NCBI GenBank assembly: GCA_026936325.1 | Contig: JAPTHN010000015.1 | Location: 1,158,153-1,222,152 of the forward strand | Direction of reading: 5' to 3' | DNA length: 64,000 nt | Source: Platynereis dumerilii | Lineage: Eukaryota; Annelida; Polychaeta; Phyllodocida; Nereididae | Shown: positions 21,144 through 33,866 of the stretch, piece after piece | Numbering within the stretch: the stretch's first letter is position 1 | How the letters are laid out: each line of letters opens with the position of its first letter | Made by a program: the position numbers and the translations under genes | The notes under the pieces: model-generated | Told to the model about the DNA's origin: nothing | Seen by the model: the letters and a program-made list of their open reading frames with translations, nothing else | The model's database searches: none

Positions 21144-22980
21144 GAGTCATATTCAAGTCAAGTCAAGTCAAGTAAACTTTATTTCAGACCAAAGATCCAT
21201 ATGATATGTTTACAACAAAAATCTTAAGTAAAAATTTCTACCCAGTGGGAGGTGTAACTGCCTCTCTTCAACACACTACATCTATAAATATCATAAACAA
21301 GTGATCTAGCAGATCTTGACACTCTGGAATATATATTATGGCAAGTTTTGCGGATTAAGCTCCTTGGACTAGGAATATCAGATAGTGTGTACATCATAGA
21401 TGCGCTACATCTCATTGGCAAATTCAAAAATCTACGCACTGCATTGTTATATGAAACACAAAGGCGTTGCATTTTACATTTAGTGAAATGTAACCACAGT
21501 GAACAGCAATACATACTCGTACAGAAAGATTTAAACAAGAAACATTTTACATAATCATTACACTTACTGAAGCGTTTTAGAAGCATATTGCTCCGACAAT
21601 ACAGACTTCGAATTTGTCTGTCAATATCCCTGTCATCACTGAGGTCTGAACAAATAATATGACCCAAGTATTTAGCTTCATGCACAATTTCAATCTTCCT
21701 GTCCCCCAGACAGAAGCTTGGGGCGGGGTACTGCAATTTGCCTTTGCTGATACACATACATAACGTCTTTTGATGATTATACACCAAATCGACCTTTTTA
21801 CTAAATTCATCGCATATATTGAGCAAACATTGTAAGGCACCTGCTGAAGGTGAAAATAAGACAACATCATCTGCATACATAATGTGATTAATTTTACCAC
21901 TCCCATATGACAAGCCACATGGCACAGATTCTAGAGTAACACTTAAATCGTTAACATACACATTAAACAGAAATGGCGACAAAACCCCCCCTTGTCTCAC
22001 ACCGTTATTGACTAGGAAACAATCAGAGACTACCGTACCCCATCTAATAAACATTCTCTGGTTAAAATACCAAAAATCCAATAATCTAACAATAAAAACC
22101 GGAATACCTCTCTCTGACAGAATTGACATCAATCTGTCATGATTAACACGATCAAAAGCTTTTGACGCATCCAAAAAACAACAGTAAACAGTACTGCCAG
22201 AGTTAATATAAGAAGCAACAAGTTCTTTAAAGACGAAAATGCACTGATCAGTGCTAGCACCTTTCTGAAATCCAAACTGATTGGGTAATGTCCATAGATA
22301 TTTATCAATTCTGAACATAATTGTTCGCTCAACAACTTTAGTGAATGTATTTGCCAAAGCAATCGGTCTATAATTATCCCTAGCAGTTAGGGACTTACAT
22401 TTGTTCTTAACAATAGGCACTAAAGTTGAGTTGATCAAGTCTTCAGGCATATAGCCATGAACAAACATACTGGAGATCAAACAAGCAATCACAGAATGTA
22501 GTCTGGGTGAAGCAAATTTAAAGTGTTCACCAACAAGGCCATCTGGACCACATGATTTACCACATGGTAATACCTTTATGCATTCAACAATTTCCTCCTC
22601 AGTTACAATCATTTCATTACTGAAGGAGCAACGATAACTACCTGGAGTACGGCGCCCATACAAATTAAACATATCATAATAATAATTCTTCCACATGTAC
22701 GCAATATTATTAGCACCACAAGTATCCTCTATATTATTTGGTAGCTGCACCTTTGCAGCATTAACATATTTAACATCTTTCCAAAAAGATTCATAACTCC
22801 TACTAGATAATTTCTTGGCCAATGCGTCAGCCTTCAGAGACTCTTCATTATACCTACATTGCCTCAGTGCATATTTAAATCTTGCTTTACATTTTTTCAT
22901 CATATCATAAACAGGACCATCTTGTGGCTTCCCACAATCAACCCAGAGTAAAAAGCTTTCTCTGGCTGCATTGTTCATAT
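21144..22980 (-). mobile_element. 5'-truncated LINE with open reverse transcriptase frame
   Basis: A non-LTR retrotransposon inserted on the minus strand. A 9-bp target duplication, tgcccaaag, flanks it at 21135-21143 and 22981-22989. The coding frame is open from the 5' truncation to a stop at 21224, about 585 codons; the first ATG inside the element is at 22978. Reverse transcriptase motifs follow in order: YRPIALANTFTKVVE, QFGFQKGASTDQ, FLDASKAFDRVNH, GVRQGGVLSP, and the catalytic YADD at 21866-21877. The endonuclease half is missing. The 3' end carries AATAAA and tandem CAAGT units, a short-repeat tail as in CR1/L2/jockey-type LINEs. The exact clade is not assigned. An intact frame suggests a young insertion. 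Confidence 0.92.
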
Positions 22981-22989
22981 TGCCCAAAG

Positions 22990-23608
22990 ACCCTATAATT
23001 AGCCAAAAGTACTACTACTAGCCATATCAAATGGCCTTTAGGTACAAAAGTGGATAAGGGCATCTTTTGGAGGTTATTTTCTTAATTTTCGTAAGTGGCT
23101 TGCTGAGAGAAAACATCACTATGGTATTAACAAAGTCTCATAAACACTCATTCTTTTTTTTGCCTAAAAAATTAGCAACTTGTTATTTACAATTAAACTG
23201 CACTTTTTTTGCTGCAGAAACACACTGCATTGTAAAGTTGTAAACACTCATATATATGCAGATATAAAGGAAGATATAGATAAGCACTTGTTATGTAAAT
23301 AGTCGACATAGAACATACTCCAAAATAGAACATTTTTGAGGTCAGATAAGGTATACAACGGCAGATACATATATGATATGGGTTGCCAGTAGTGCACAAC
23401 AAACCCAAATAAATCAATTAAATAATTGATTCAATGTATTCTAGTGAATGCAGATCCAATCTACAAGATTTCTTATGTACCAGCACCATCACAATGATCA
23501 CATTACAACAAAACATTAAACATGAACCAACACAAATCAATGTAATGTTATGTAATGCCATGTTCTGTATATAATACACAGCAATGCAATAGTAGAAATT
23601 CACAATAC
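22990..23608. other. Segment left of the reductase-like exon
   Basis: AT-rich sequence with no recognised exon. It would be the start of the first intron of the gene beginning at 23702, since a splice donor directly precedes it on the minus strand. Confidence 0.4.
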
Positions 23609-23702
23609 CTGTCACAAAATCTCTGAAGACAGAATCCCTCCTCAAAAACTCCCCTTTCTCTCCAATAGAAGATGTCCATGATGTGGTATTCTTGTTAGCC
23701 AT
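23609..23702 (-). CDS. First coding exon, probable glutathionyl-hydroquinone reductase
   Basis: The exon runs from an ATG at 23702 (good context, acacaATGG) to a donor (gacag|gtattg) and encodes 31 residues plus one base. The last residues, IGEKGEFLRRDSVFRDFVT, match the N-terminal signature of Xi-class glutathione transferases, which reduce glutathionyl-hydroquinones in the cytosol. The leftover G would complete an Asp or Glu codon, as in relatives that continue 'DGS'. The following exons, including the CPWAHR active-site segment, were not found to the left within the window. Either the first intron exceeds 23 kb, with the acyltransferase gene lying inside it on the same strand, or the rest is lost. 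The identification rests on one short exon. Confidence 0.5.
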
Positions 23703-23785
23703 TGTGTATCTTTTGGATATTCCTCTTGCAAGCCTGACTGAGTTGACAAGCAGAGATATTGTGGTGCCAATAGGCATCGGGCTGA

Positions 23786-23795
23786 CCTATATAGG
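23786..23795. promoter_or_regulatory. CCTATATAGG: CArG box or TATA element
   Basis: A perfect CC(A/T)6GG palindrome, the consensus for serum response factor, which also contains TATATA. It lies about 85 bp upstream of the start codon at 23702 on the minus strand, which would put a TATA-directed start near 23760. It could serve either role; the sequence alone does not decide. Confidence 0.45.
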
Positions 23796-24120
23796 CTCTG
23801 CTGTTCAGGTGGGCATCGATGCGTCCTGGAAAACAGAACTCTGTGCTGGAAAATCAGGCATAAATCAACCACTGTGCAGCCCCAATCTGCTGAGTCATGT
23901 ACACATCAAATGCAGGTTAGCTGTTATGAGATGCAAAAAGAGCTCAAAAGGTAGGATGGATTCTTGATTGTCATCACATATTTTATCACTAAAAGGGGAA
24001 AAAAATCATAATATGACTTGCAGGTCAATCTGGGAGGCCAAGTAGATCATGCAGTAAACCAATAGAGCTATAACTTGTAGATCCATGAGTAAACCAAGTC
24101 AAGTACACTGGTGACTGACA

Positions 24121-24362
24121 GGTTACCCTCGACCCTGCTGTCTATGAGTGGAGGGTGAACCTTTTCAGTTTTAACTGATTATTTGATAAAATATGAATAA
24201 ATAGCTTGTTATTTTTTAAAGTTCCTAATTTTTCCCTGAACTCAGAAGCTCCATTCAATAATATGATAGCACTTGTCATGAAATTTACAGATTTTTTTGA
24301 CAAAAAAACAAAAATGAGGTCGAGGGTAACCCGAAATTGTGTCTCAGGAGTCGAGGGTAAAC
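24121..24362. repeat. Inverted repeat with TACCCTCGACC ends
   Basis: ggttaccctcgacc at about 24120 is mirrored by ggtcgagggtaacc at about 24318. A second pair of related strings (gtggagggtgaacc near 24150, gtcgagggtaaacc near 24351) lies in the orientation of the right end. The 200-bp layout resembles a MITE with doubled ends. No target duplication was found. Confidence 0.45.
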
Positions 24363-24840
24363 CATCTTTTTGTCCAGGGTTATTATTGAGGTTCAAAAAT
24401 GTCTGTATTAGCTATTGTTTATAAACCTTTACAACATTAAATCTAATGCAATGTCTCTAATTGTGTAATTAGCTGATTAGTTTCCATATAGATTTATTCA
24501 TTCCTTTTAGCAGAACATAGTTCTGCTTATTACATACATGCAGTTTCTTATCACAAAGCATGGAACAAACTTGATCGAACTTTTGATTGTCATCATGAGT
24601 AGTACAAAATGCTCTCAATCAAATTTCACTAATAGCCTAATGACAGTGAACATTTAATTATTCTAGCTGAGTCGCTGATATAAAATACTGCAAATTAGGG
24701 ATATAATCTCTACTATTCTGGGACTAACCACAGAAATGCTAAAATGTAACTGGTCGATTAATATTTCGATTGTGTAATGTAGTCAAAATAAACTATTGCA
24801 ACTATATATAAATGTCATTAATGCTCCTTAATTTCCCCAC

Positions 24841-25075
24841 CATGAAATTCAATCACTAAATAGAGAAAGAAATCCCCCCTTGAAAGTCCACAATTAACTA
24901 AACAGGGAGAGAAAGATCCCCCATCTGAAATTCCACAACTAAATGGAGGGAAAAAGAAATCCGCCAGAAATTCTACTAGTAAACAGAGAGAGAAAGAAGT
25001 CTTTTTCCCCGTTCGAAATTCTACAAAACGAGGGAGAAAGAAATCCCACCCCCCCCCCCTGAAATTCCACTCCAG
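24841..25075. repeat. Degenerate tandem repeat, unit about 45-60 bp
   Basis: Five or so copies of a unit with 'gaaattccacaactaaa', then 'agagagaaagaaatcccccc'. The units differ in the length of the C-run and by small deletions. No coding frame is maintained. Confidence 0.7.
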
Positions 25076-25194
25076 TATGCTAAAGTGACATTTTCAGTTT
25101 AGTTTGACGCACAACCCTTAAACATATCAGGCAAAAGTGGAGGGTGAATAGCCTATAAATTTGTTAAATTTATCAATGTTCAATGAACAATATT

Positions 25195-25330
25195 TTTTGC
25201 ATGCGGACGCGTGACATACTTTTTTTCGGAATTTTAACATGAGTTTTAGCGTTGAGTGGGACAATTTTTTTTTTTCACCAAAAAGCCATAGCCCCCACCC
25301 AAAGATCATTTGGTCGGCCGCTTACAACGG
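25195..25330 (+). repeat. Dispersed repeat R2, copy 1
   Basis: 'ttcaccaaaaagccatagcc' followed by 'cccaccc', 'aagatcatttggtcggccg' matches the right end of the segment at 59085-59375, in the same orientation. The left part contains T-runs and 'cgcgtgacatac' that recall the T-run-rich body of the longer copy. This is a truncated copy. Confidence 0.6.
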
Positions 25331-26547
25331 TAAAGGGGTGACATTGGCTGAGCACTTCATCCTCCCCCCGTCCCCCAGAGGGCCAGTGCAGCCAGCCCAG
25401 GCTCACCTGTGTTACCTGTAGAACCCAACCTGTCCACCTGGCAGTTTTCAGGTGTATTACAGGTTGCAGGTAGACGCAGATGAAATCTGTACCTTGTGTG
25501 TAGGAATGTGAAACTGAGGAAAGACTCTGGGAAGTTCTTATCATGCTTATACCTTGAAGTAACTAGCTAGTTTCTTCAAGGTTATACTTGTGTTGTATAC
25601 TGGTCTGGCAAGCTAACTTTACTGTATGAACACTTCAAATTTCTCCGAAATAGTTAAGAAGCCTGATTAGTTGTTTTTCGGAATTTTACAATATGGACCT
25701 TCAGATATTTAAAAGAGAATTTGTAAAAATTGTTCTTAACATTTATTTTGAATAAACCAGTCAGTGAAACAATTTGGGGTAATCAAAAGGTCCAGTGAGG
25801 TTTCTTGAATTTTACAAGTCTATCAATGATACCAAGATACAGAAAACTTTTTGAAAATTTCGATTATAACCTAACAAAGGGAGGGAAAACAGCCAAAAAC
25901 ACTGGCCAACACTTGTTTGATTTTTTTTCAGTGTTTGGCATTTAGACCCACTTCACAACTCTCTTTCTTTAAAAGGTTTCTGAAACATGCTTCATTGCAA
26001 ATTTTTCAACTGTACCATTTTAATGGCCATTGGTTCCTTCTTTCTTCGATTTTTTACCACAGATATTTTTTTGTTGCCCCCCCCCCCATTTTTTCTGGCC
26101 TTCTTTTTAAAATGGTTTTGTGGTTTGTTGATTGCTGTTTCTGCGAATTATGTTCCATTTTGCAAACAACAAAAAACTAATGATTCTGTAAGTCTGCAAC
26201 TACAACAATCATACTTACACACAATTGGCAATTAGCTAAATATAGAGCTTGGCTCAGCAGTGCATGCAACAAAGCTTGCTTGAGATCTGCCAAGACTTAT
26301 CCATGTGCAAATTGTGCAAGTGATGTCAGCAGACGTTCCACTCGATTGGCTGTCAGTGAATGGGGGCGCCACTGTGAGGCGCAGCAGACGACAGTCTTTT
26401 GTTGTTGTGGCAGCTGCTGTAGCCGAATTCAGCTGTTCCAGAAGACCGCGGGATCTCATACTGCCAGCAGCTGCTGTGCCTAGAAAGCATGTCACAAAAT
26501 TCAGCAGAAAATTGGAGAGAGCAACAGTTGCAGAATTAAATCACAAC

Positions 26548-29500
26548 ATGGCACTGCTACGATCGTTTTGCTGTTGCAATGTCAGGACTGGATCTATGTT
26601 TACCGCCATCTACAGCCTGGTAAGTTATTTTCTTTAATAATAAAAAAAATATTTCAAGATGTTATAAAATAGTTTATGCCTGAACATGTCATGTGTGATA
26701 ATTTTTAGCAAATAGATGCCATGCAAAAATTATTTACAGGCTGCTACATGCCTACTCAGTCAGTACTCAGTTGCAGTAAAATGACAATATTCATAGACCT
26801 AGGCCTATAGGCTGCTACTATCCCTAGATCATAATTATATTGGCAAATATAATCACCCCCCCCCCCCCCTCCAGCAACAGAGCCACTGATTTGCTTTGGA
26901 TCCTGCAGCTAGGCAGCTGTTGAGGTCCCCCAGCAGTTAATGACATGTGGTGCTAGCAGCCGGCTGTCAGACAACAATTCAGACAAGCTTCATATTTCAT
27001 GAAATTATTGCCAATTGACAAATTCTGATTTATGAAATACAGACAGTGAAAACTAATGTTTATAGCAGTTAAACTGTTATTATTACACGTCTGGATTTTT
27101 ACAAACTGATAAAATAATGTCACATCAGCTTGTATGTTTATTTTGTCCAGTTAGGGCTCTTGCGAAATTTCTTGTCTGGTATATATACATGTGCATAATA
27201 AATTTTCTTTAGAAATTTATGTCATATTCAGGACAAGCCTGGACTTGTCCTTTTATAAAGAGGCATCCTTGACATGTATACGTCAGCCAATATAACTTTT
27301 TGGTTGTGCCATGGAGCTCCATGGTTGTACAATTACAATGTATACACAATGTCATGTATACACAGGGCCTTTTAATGACCTTTTGAAAGGATTATAATTT
27401 TTGTCAGGGAAGGACCATTGGACCTCAGAGAAAATACAGAGGACCTATAGTGACTGTCCCTGCCAGTCTCTGTGTTTTTCTTTTAAGTGTATATTGCACT
27501 TATATAAATTTACATGATAGCATGCCCTTTGCACCACCCAGCATGTATGATATTCTCAGCATGTGCCCTCTTGACTATTACATAACTCCAGGAAGGATTA
27601 CCATCCTAAATAAACATTGTATTAAACACATGTGGCCACCCTTTGACTCCTATGATAATTTCTGTCTGATGTAGTCATGTTGCAGGATGACTTTAACTTG
27701 AAAGGGTGGTTATCCTGTGAAAATAGGGGGTGGCCCCCTGGAGATAGGGTTTATCTTAATTTATGCTAATTCCATTCAGGCCACAAATTGGAAACTGACA
27801 CTTTTATCTTTACCCTGTTAAGTTATGCAAGTAAACAATGACACGATATTATTTCATGACTATTTGTATACCTCGATTTTATTAAGAAAACACTGAATTT
27901 TAATTATCTACTAATTGTAAGATGACACTTACAATAAATATAAAACTGTCATGGAAAATAGAAATGTCACACCAGTCTGCAAAGATAGTGCTGACATTTG
28001 TAAGATAAGATAATGTATTGGTAATAGCATCTATCACTGACAAGTTACAACAATACATAATCAGTGAAACTATAGGTATACTATCTATATTTGATATTTC
28101 AATGATAATTGTTTCCATGAAATATGATATCTGTTAAAATGATATAATTTATCTTCCTATAAATGTATGTAACAATTAATTATACTGAGATTATAATTTA
28201 TACAATTTGTAAAAGTTGGTGTGTTGAAATATTACAACAGTGATGAGAATAGCAAATTGCGGTGGAAAAATAAATGCAAAAACATAATTATAAACAAAGT
28301 ATTTATACTTGGTCAGTTTATACTTTTATTTTCCTCATAAAAGTTTTGTCATTTTGAGTGTATATATACTTGGTCCGTTCATACTTTTATTTAATGCTAC
28401 ATAAAGGTTTTTTGGAGGTATATATGATCTATGGGATTCAGCTAGCAATTTATGATACAAAGAAGGAAATTGAAAGTTAAGTTGGGTGATAAATACAGAC
28501 AATTGGTGCTATGAAACTTGACACCAGTTGAGCCAACCCAGTGGGACTTTATCGCTGACACAAGATCAGGAGGGCCACAGTCGGTGGTGTTTTGTTTGGA
28601 AAATGCCCTTTTATAGTCACCGAGAGGTCATGACCTAGCTGTTGCCCCCAGTAAGTCCCCAAAAGGTCCTCTTCTAGCAGATTGCAGCAGGACATCATCT
28701 GCCAGGGGTGGATTACCATAGCTTCCATCTGCCCCGAAGTTTGACTGGAAAATTGGATTCGACAAAAGATGAAAAGACCAAAATAGTCTCATTGATTTCC
28801 ATTTCCCTTTAAACTAATCTGATTGTCAACTCCCACCAAATTTTATTCACCTCTCTAATTTCATAGAGTGCATTTTTGCCCTCCATGGAAAAGCAATGAT
28901 CACAGTTATATAGGGCCATTTATAAACACACAAGAGTTTACACAAAGCAGCTGGCTAAACTGTTTTTTGTGGGAAGTTAGTCTTTTATGTTTTATCCCAA
29001 GATGTGATCCTTTTATTTTGGCCTATATTTTCATAAGAAATTTTGAAACTTTATAAGATATTCATTATTTATTTTAGCTTGAAACTTTTATTTTGTATTT
29101 TAACAGCTTAAAAATTAAGAGATTTAGCAAAAATCGCATTGGCAGATGTCTGAATTTTTAGACAAAATTTTCTTCAATCACATCAATGCAATGAATGAAT
29201 TTCTTAAGACCCTATGATTTTCTTATGAGGACAAAAACGTGGGAGCAGGGAGGTCTGACTCAATGCTAAAGACCTGTAGCAACAGTGTAGTGGCTCAATA
29301 TGAATCTGTCAATCTGGCATTGAATCAGCTATAGACCTGGCTTTAGAATTAGCAGCCAAGCTTTAGTGTGAGTCTCTAAAAAGTCTCCATTTGAAACTGA
29401 TGTAAAAAATGGCACCCTGTAAGGTCCCCTGTTGCACTTTTATGTGTGATGTTGAGAGGGCAATGTAGAAAAGGGCTGGGGGCGTGACACGCACAATGTG

Positions 29501-32500
29501 CTTTTCCTTAATGTGCCCTCCACTTCAGAGCTGTTCAGCTGCATTTGTGTTTGATGTGAAGGACCTAGGATACATGCAAAGGCATAGTGAGGGCATTGCA
29601 AATCTCTCTTGTTGACTTGTAAAGTAGACCTGTCCTGTAGATATCCCTCTAGTTGCTGGCCACCCTTGAACCATTGAATTTTTAACATGAAGTGTTGAGG
29701 TGTGTTGGCCATACAGAAGCAAGCAATACATGATAGGCCAGCTGAACTCTGTTCAGAGCAGTTGTCAAAAATTGGGCCTTCTTTATAATGATTCTAGGCC
29801 GGGGAGGGGGTAGCTTGTAGGCTTCAGACATCTCCAAGGCAGGTTGTCCCATAGTGTGGTTGCCTTTGAAATTATTGAAATTTTAATGGAACTGTTTCCT
29901 TCTTTTTTTTCTTTTCAAGGTTTTTTTTTTGTAAGGCCTAATTCTGAGATGCTAGAATCCAGAGCAGTAGTCAATAAAACGGGCCTCAGAGATTTGGGGG
30001 GGGGGGGTGTTGCTTGTGCTTACAGGCTTGTGAAAATCGATAAGAGATAAGTGGAGCCTGTGAAGGGGGGGGGGTGTTGCTGCTGCTAGGATTTCGGGGA
30101 TTGCTCTGGGATGGGGGCCATGGGGGGGGGGGTAGACTAGATTCACTAGAAGGGTGTGAGTCAGACGTCGCTTGCATTATAATCACGGGGGACTTCAACC
30201 CTTATCATTGACCGCGTGCAGATGTGGGCCACAGCTATTATATATAGCTCCTACATCCATTCTATTTCTGGGACAGTCTCCAATAGGAAATGAAATACAT
30301 GGCACATCCGTGACACTTATTGTCATAATAGAGCCACCATGATCCTCACATATTACATAACCCCACCCCTATAATTGCCAAATACACCCAAAGACAACCA
30401 GTCCAATTAGCGGTAATTGCAGCTATGCTAGTCCAACACAGGGATAATTTAGTCAGCGTCATGACAGCCAACGTCCGTCTCATAGATAGAACTGTAGCAA
30501 CAATCATTCCATGAACGCAGCTCATTAAATTTCAGTACCATCCTGAGTGAAATGGCACAGCATCACCAGATAGGCCCTACTGATAGGCCCTGATAGTGAA
30601 CAGTGGCAGGAAATTTAATTGATGCAAGCTTGAGAAGGGCACGGATGAATCATAGCATGCATGCCATGCAGGCATAGCAAGGGACGTGTTTGCAACAATT
30701 CGTGAAGCTAAACATGCATCTATAAATGGCATCTAAGGCCCTTTACAAGCATAGGACCTGGATCCTGTGGACGGCGTTATTGCTTTGCCATTTGGATCTT
30801 AAGGCTAATTCTGGCCCTGCACGCACATAGTGCTGGACTGTCAGTTCCTCTGCCTTTTTGGGACTGAATCACTTAAAAGAAAAAACTCAGTGATGTTCAT
30901 TTCACACACTAGTCACTCTTTTTACTTTTTATGCAGAAAACAAGCCTCTGTCATTATTTTTGTGCACTTGGCATGCTTCCACTGCTTTCAATTCTTTAAG
31001 TTAAATCGATTGATTCCTTTGCCAAAGCCATGAAAAGGATGCACACTTCACAGCGACTATTAGACCCACTGAACCAGGTCATTGCTCCACTGTTGCTCCA
31101 GACGAACAAAAGTAAAAGCCTATGACAATCACATCTACCAAATCAACCTTCATGATGTCATTCCATTACAATTCCATCAAATGAAATGGTTAGGCCTTCT
31201 GCATGCAGTTGCCCTCGACTGGATGACTAAACATGGGCCTGTTTAACAGGAAATATCCATTAAATGCAATCAAGCACTTGTTGATGAACCTTAATGATTA
31301 GAAATGGGAAATAGCTTGAAATGGAGAGCTTTTTATGCACCCATGAACTTGCAATTCAAAATTTATGGAATTTATTACTGTGTGCACAGCATTTCCCATT
31401 TTCGCCTTGTAACCTTAAAATTTGAAATTCACCTAATGTTAATTAACTTTCGATGATATGTGCTTGGAATCAATGAATTCATTAAAATATAGATGTTTTG
31501 TAACTACAAAATATCAATCACTCTTACACGTTTTAAGCTGCCAGTGTGCCACGTGAATGTAGGCCTATAGTTAGTTTCTTCGACTGTAAATCTAGCTTTT
31601 TAAAAAACTGTTCAAGCTTCGTTAAAATTTATTGACATTTTATTGCAGACTACCTTTACAATATGACAATTTTCTGCTTTCTGCGTCACAGGAAATTAAA
31701 ACTTTTGAAAAATCTAAGCTGCAGTGAGGATGGAGATTATTGAGCGACACTTGTTTGGCCTCCTTGAATACTGCTAACTGGATATTGCCTAGTATTTTGC
31801 AGATTGATCAACAGCACTTTACAATGGCTTCGCACGTGCCTTAGCTTGTTAATTTGATTGTGGGGACCCCTGCTGGTGCTGTGTGCATGCCACCCCCCCC
31901 CCCTTCAAATCGAGACAGCCAAAATGATCCGCTGAAGCTCAATAGATACACGCATGCAGGCAGCAGGCAACCCTCATTGCATGGGGGTGACTGTGGTCAG
32001 ACTCTCAGAGCTGTCAGGCATGACTAGTTTGCTTGCATGGTGTATCATTGGTGTCCACTAGTCAGCTGTGGGTGTGGGTAAATTGTTAAACCATCTGCTG
32101 TAAAAGTAATTCTTGCAATATTATGGTAACTCCTTTATTTGTAGCAGTCAACCCAAAAGTTCAGCTTTAAGGATTTGTAGAATTGTTTTGCAACTAATTT
32201 TCACCTACTTCTCTGGAGTTCTCCAGAAAGTATTTTGAAGAATTTCTTGTAAAACATTATGAACTTTTTACATTACGATGGCATTGGTATGAATTCAATT
32301 TTAAAATGCTATAACGCTGCTATAAATTCTATTGATCAGGTTTCAACTGTCTCTGAAACGTTTTACTGCTTTTGAAAGATCTTCGTAAAATCTACAAGAC
32401 GTTTAGGCCTTTATAGTGCAGTTTCCAGCACAATTTCACAGTGTGGTCACCCAAGTGGGTGTGAGGGGCCAGCATCTGCCTGCACACTCCAGGCACCCCC

Positions 32501-33516
32501 CTGGCACGTGCTGTCATGATGGGGGCCACTGGAGCTGCCTGCACCAGGTCAATCTGAGGTCCATAGATGCTCCATATACTTCCTCCATTCAACAGGCCTA
32601 AGGGCACTGAGTAGCTCAGAGTAGGTGTCATATAGTCTTAAAAGAAGCTATATTCATGATATAGCTCCTTTAATCCTTTTGAAAATGGTCCAGAACAAGC
32701 GTGACACTCTTAGTAGGTCTTAGTAGATTTTTACACTACACGTTTTGGCTTTAAGATCAAGAGCATCTTTCTGTCTTTTGCCCCCCCCCCTTCATGGAAA
32801 GCATCTTCCTTTTCTTTACTTCTTTTGCTCCCCCCCCCCCCTTAAATCTTGGCTTCCAAACCTCTTCCTGAACGCGTGCACAAAAGGTCTTGGCCATTCA
32901 TCAAATTCTAATTGTCTTAAATAGCAACCCAACAGCTTTTTTCCGTTTCCGTATCCCATGGCTTCTTGGCTATTAGAAGAATTATTTCCATTAAGCAGGG
33001 GTCCCATCAAGCTCCTATTCATAGGTTGTATTTGAAGAGGCCCCCCATGTCATGATCACCCCTGCAGTCTGCCTGCCTGCACCACCAATGGCTGCTGCAA
33101 ATATCTTTAAAAGGATTTTCGCATTGCGTGATGGCAGAAACAGTTTTTGATTGGCACCAATGCTACACCATTCTGAGGTGCATGTGCTTGTGTGCAATTC
33201 TTGTGTGCAACTCTTGTGTGCAATGGCACGATTAGCATTAAGTGACCAATCACAGATCAGTGGGTATCAGCTATAAGTGCATTTCCTTGTAGTACACCCC
33301 AATAAAAGCAATCCAACAGCAGGACAGCATTGGGCAGCATTGGACAGCATTGCCAACATTGGCTCCAACACCAGCCAATGAGACGGTTGTGTGTGGAGCA
33401 AATGTATTGCAGTCATGCCAGCCATATGGGGAATACCCCAAGTAATGGGCTTGCTGCATAAGTTTCAGTAGAGATGATCAGTTGAATTGCCTTTTTTCAC
33501 ACAGATAGATAGATTT

Positions 33517-33576
<60 letters not shown>

Positions 33577-33583
33577 CTAAATT

Positions 33584-33624
<41 letters not shown>

Positions 33625-33631
33625 CTAAATT

Positions 33632-33668
<37 letters not shown>

Positions 33669-33672
33669 CTAA

Positions 33673-33716
<44 letters not shown>

Positions 33717-33723
33717 CTAAATT

Positions 33724-33792
<69 letters not shown>

Positions 33793-33796
33793 CTAA

Positions 33797-33866
<70 letters not shown>

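Larger units (their letters stand above)
23703..26547. other. Divergent intergenic and 5' region
   Basis: About 2.8 kb separates the reductase-like start (minus) from the LAPTM-like start (plus). It contains an inverted repeat (24121-24362), a minisatellite (24841-25075), a copy of dispersed repeat R2 (25195-25330) and a C-run near 26080. The last 250 bp before 26548 are richer in CAG/CTG strings and probably form the LAPTM-like 5' UTR. An in-frame upstream ATG at 26305 could extend that protein by 81 residues. Confidence 0.45.

Noticed and set aside
22979-22987. A start of the LINE frame at 22987
   Set aside because: The codon there is TTG and it lies within the target duplication, outside the element. 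The first ATG is at 22978 and the element is simply 5'-truncated.
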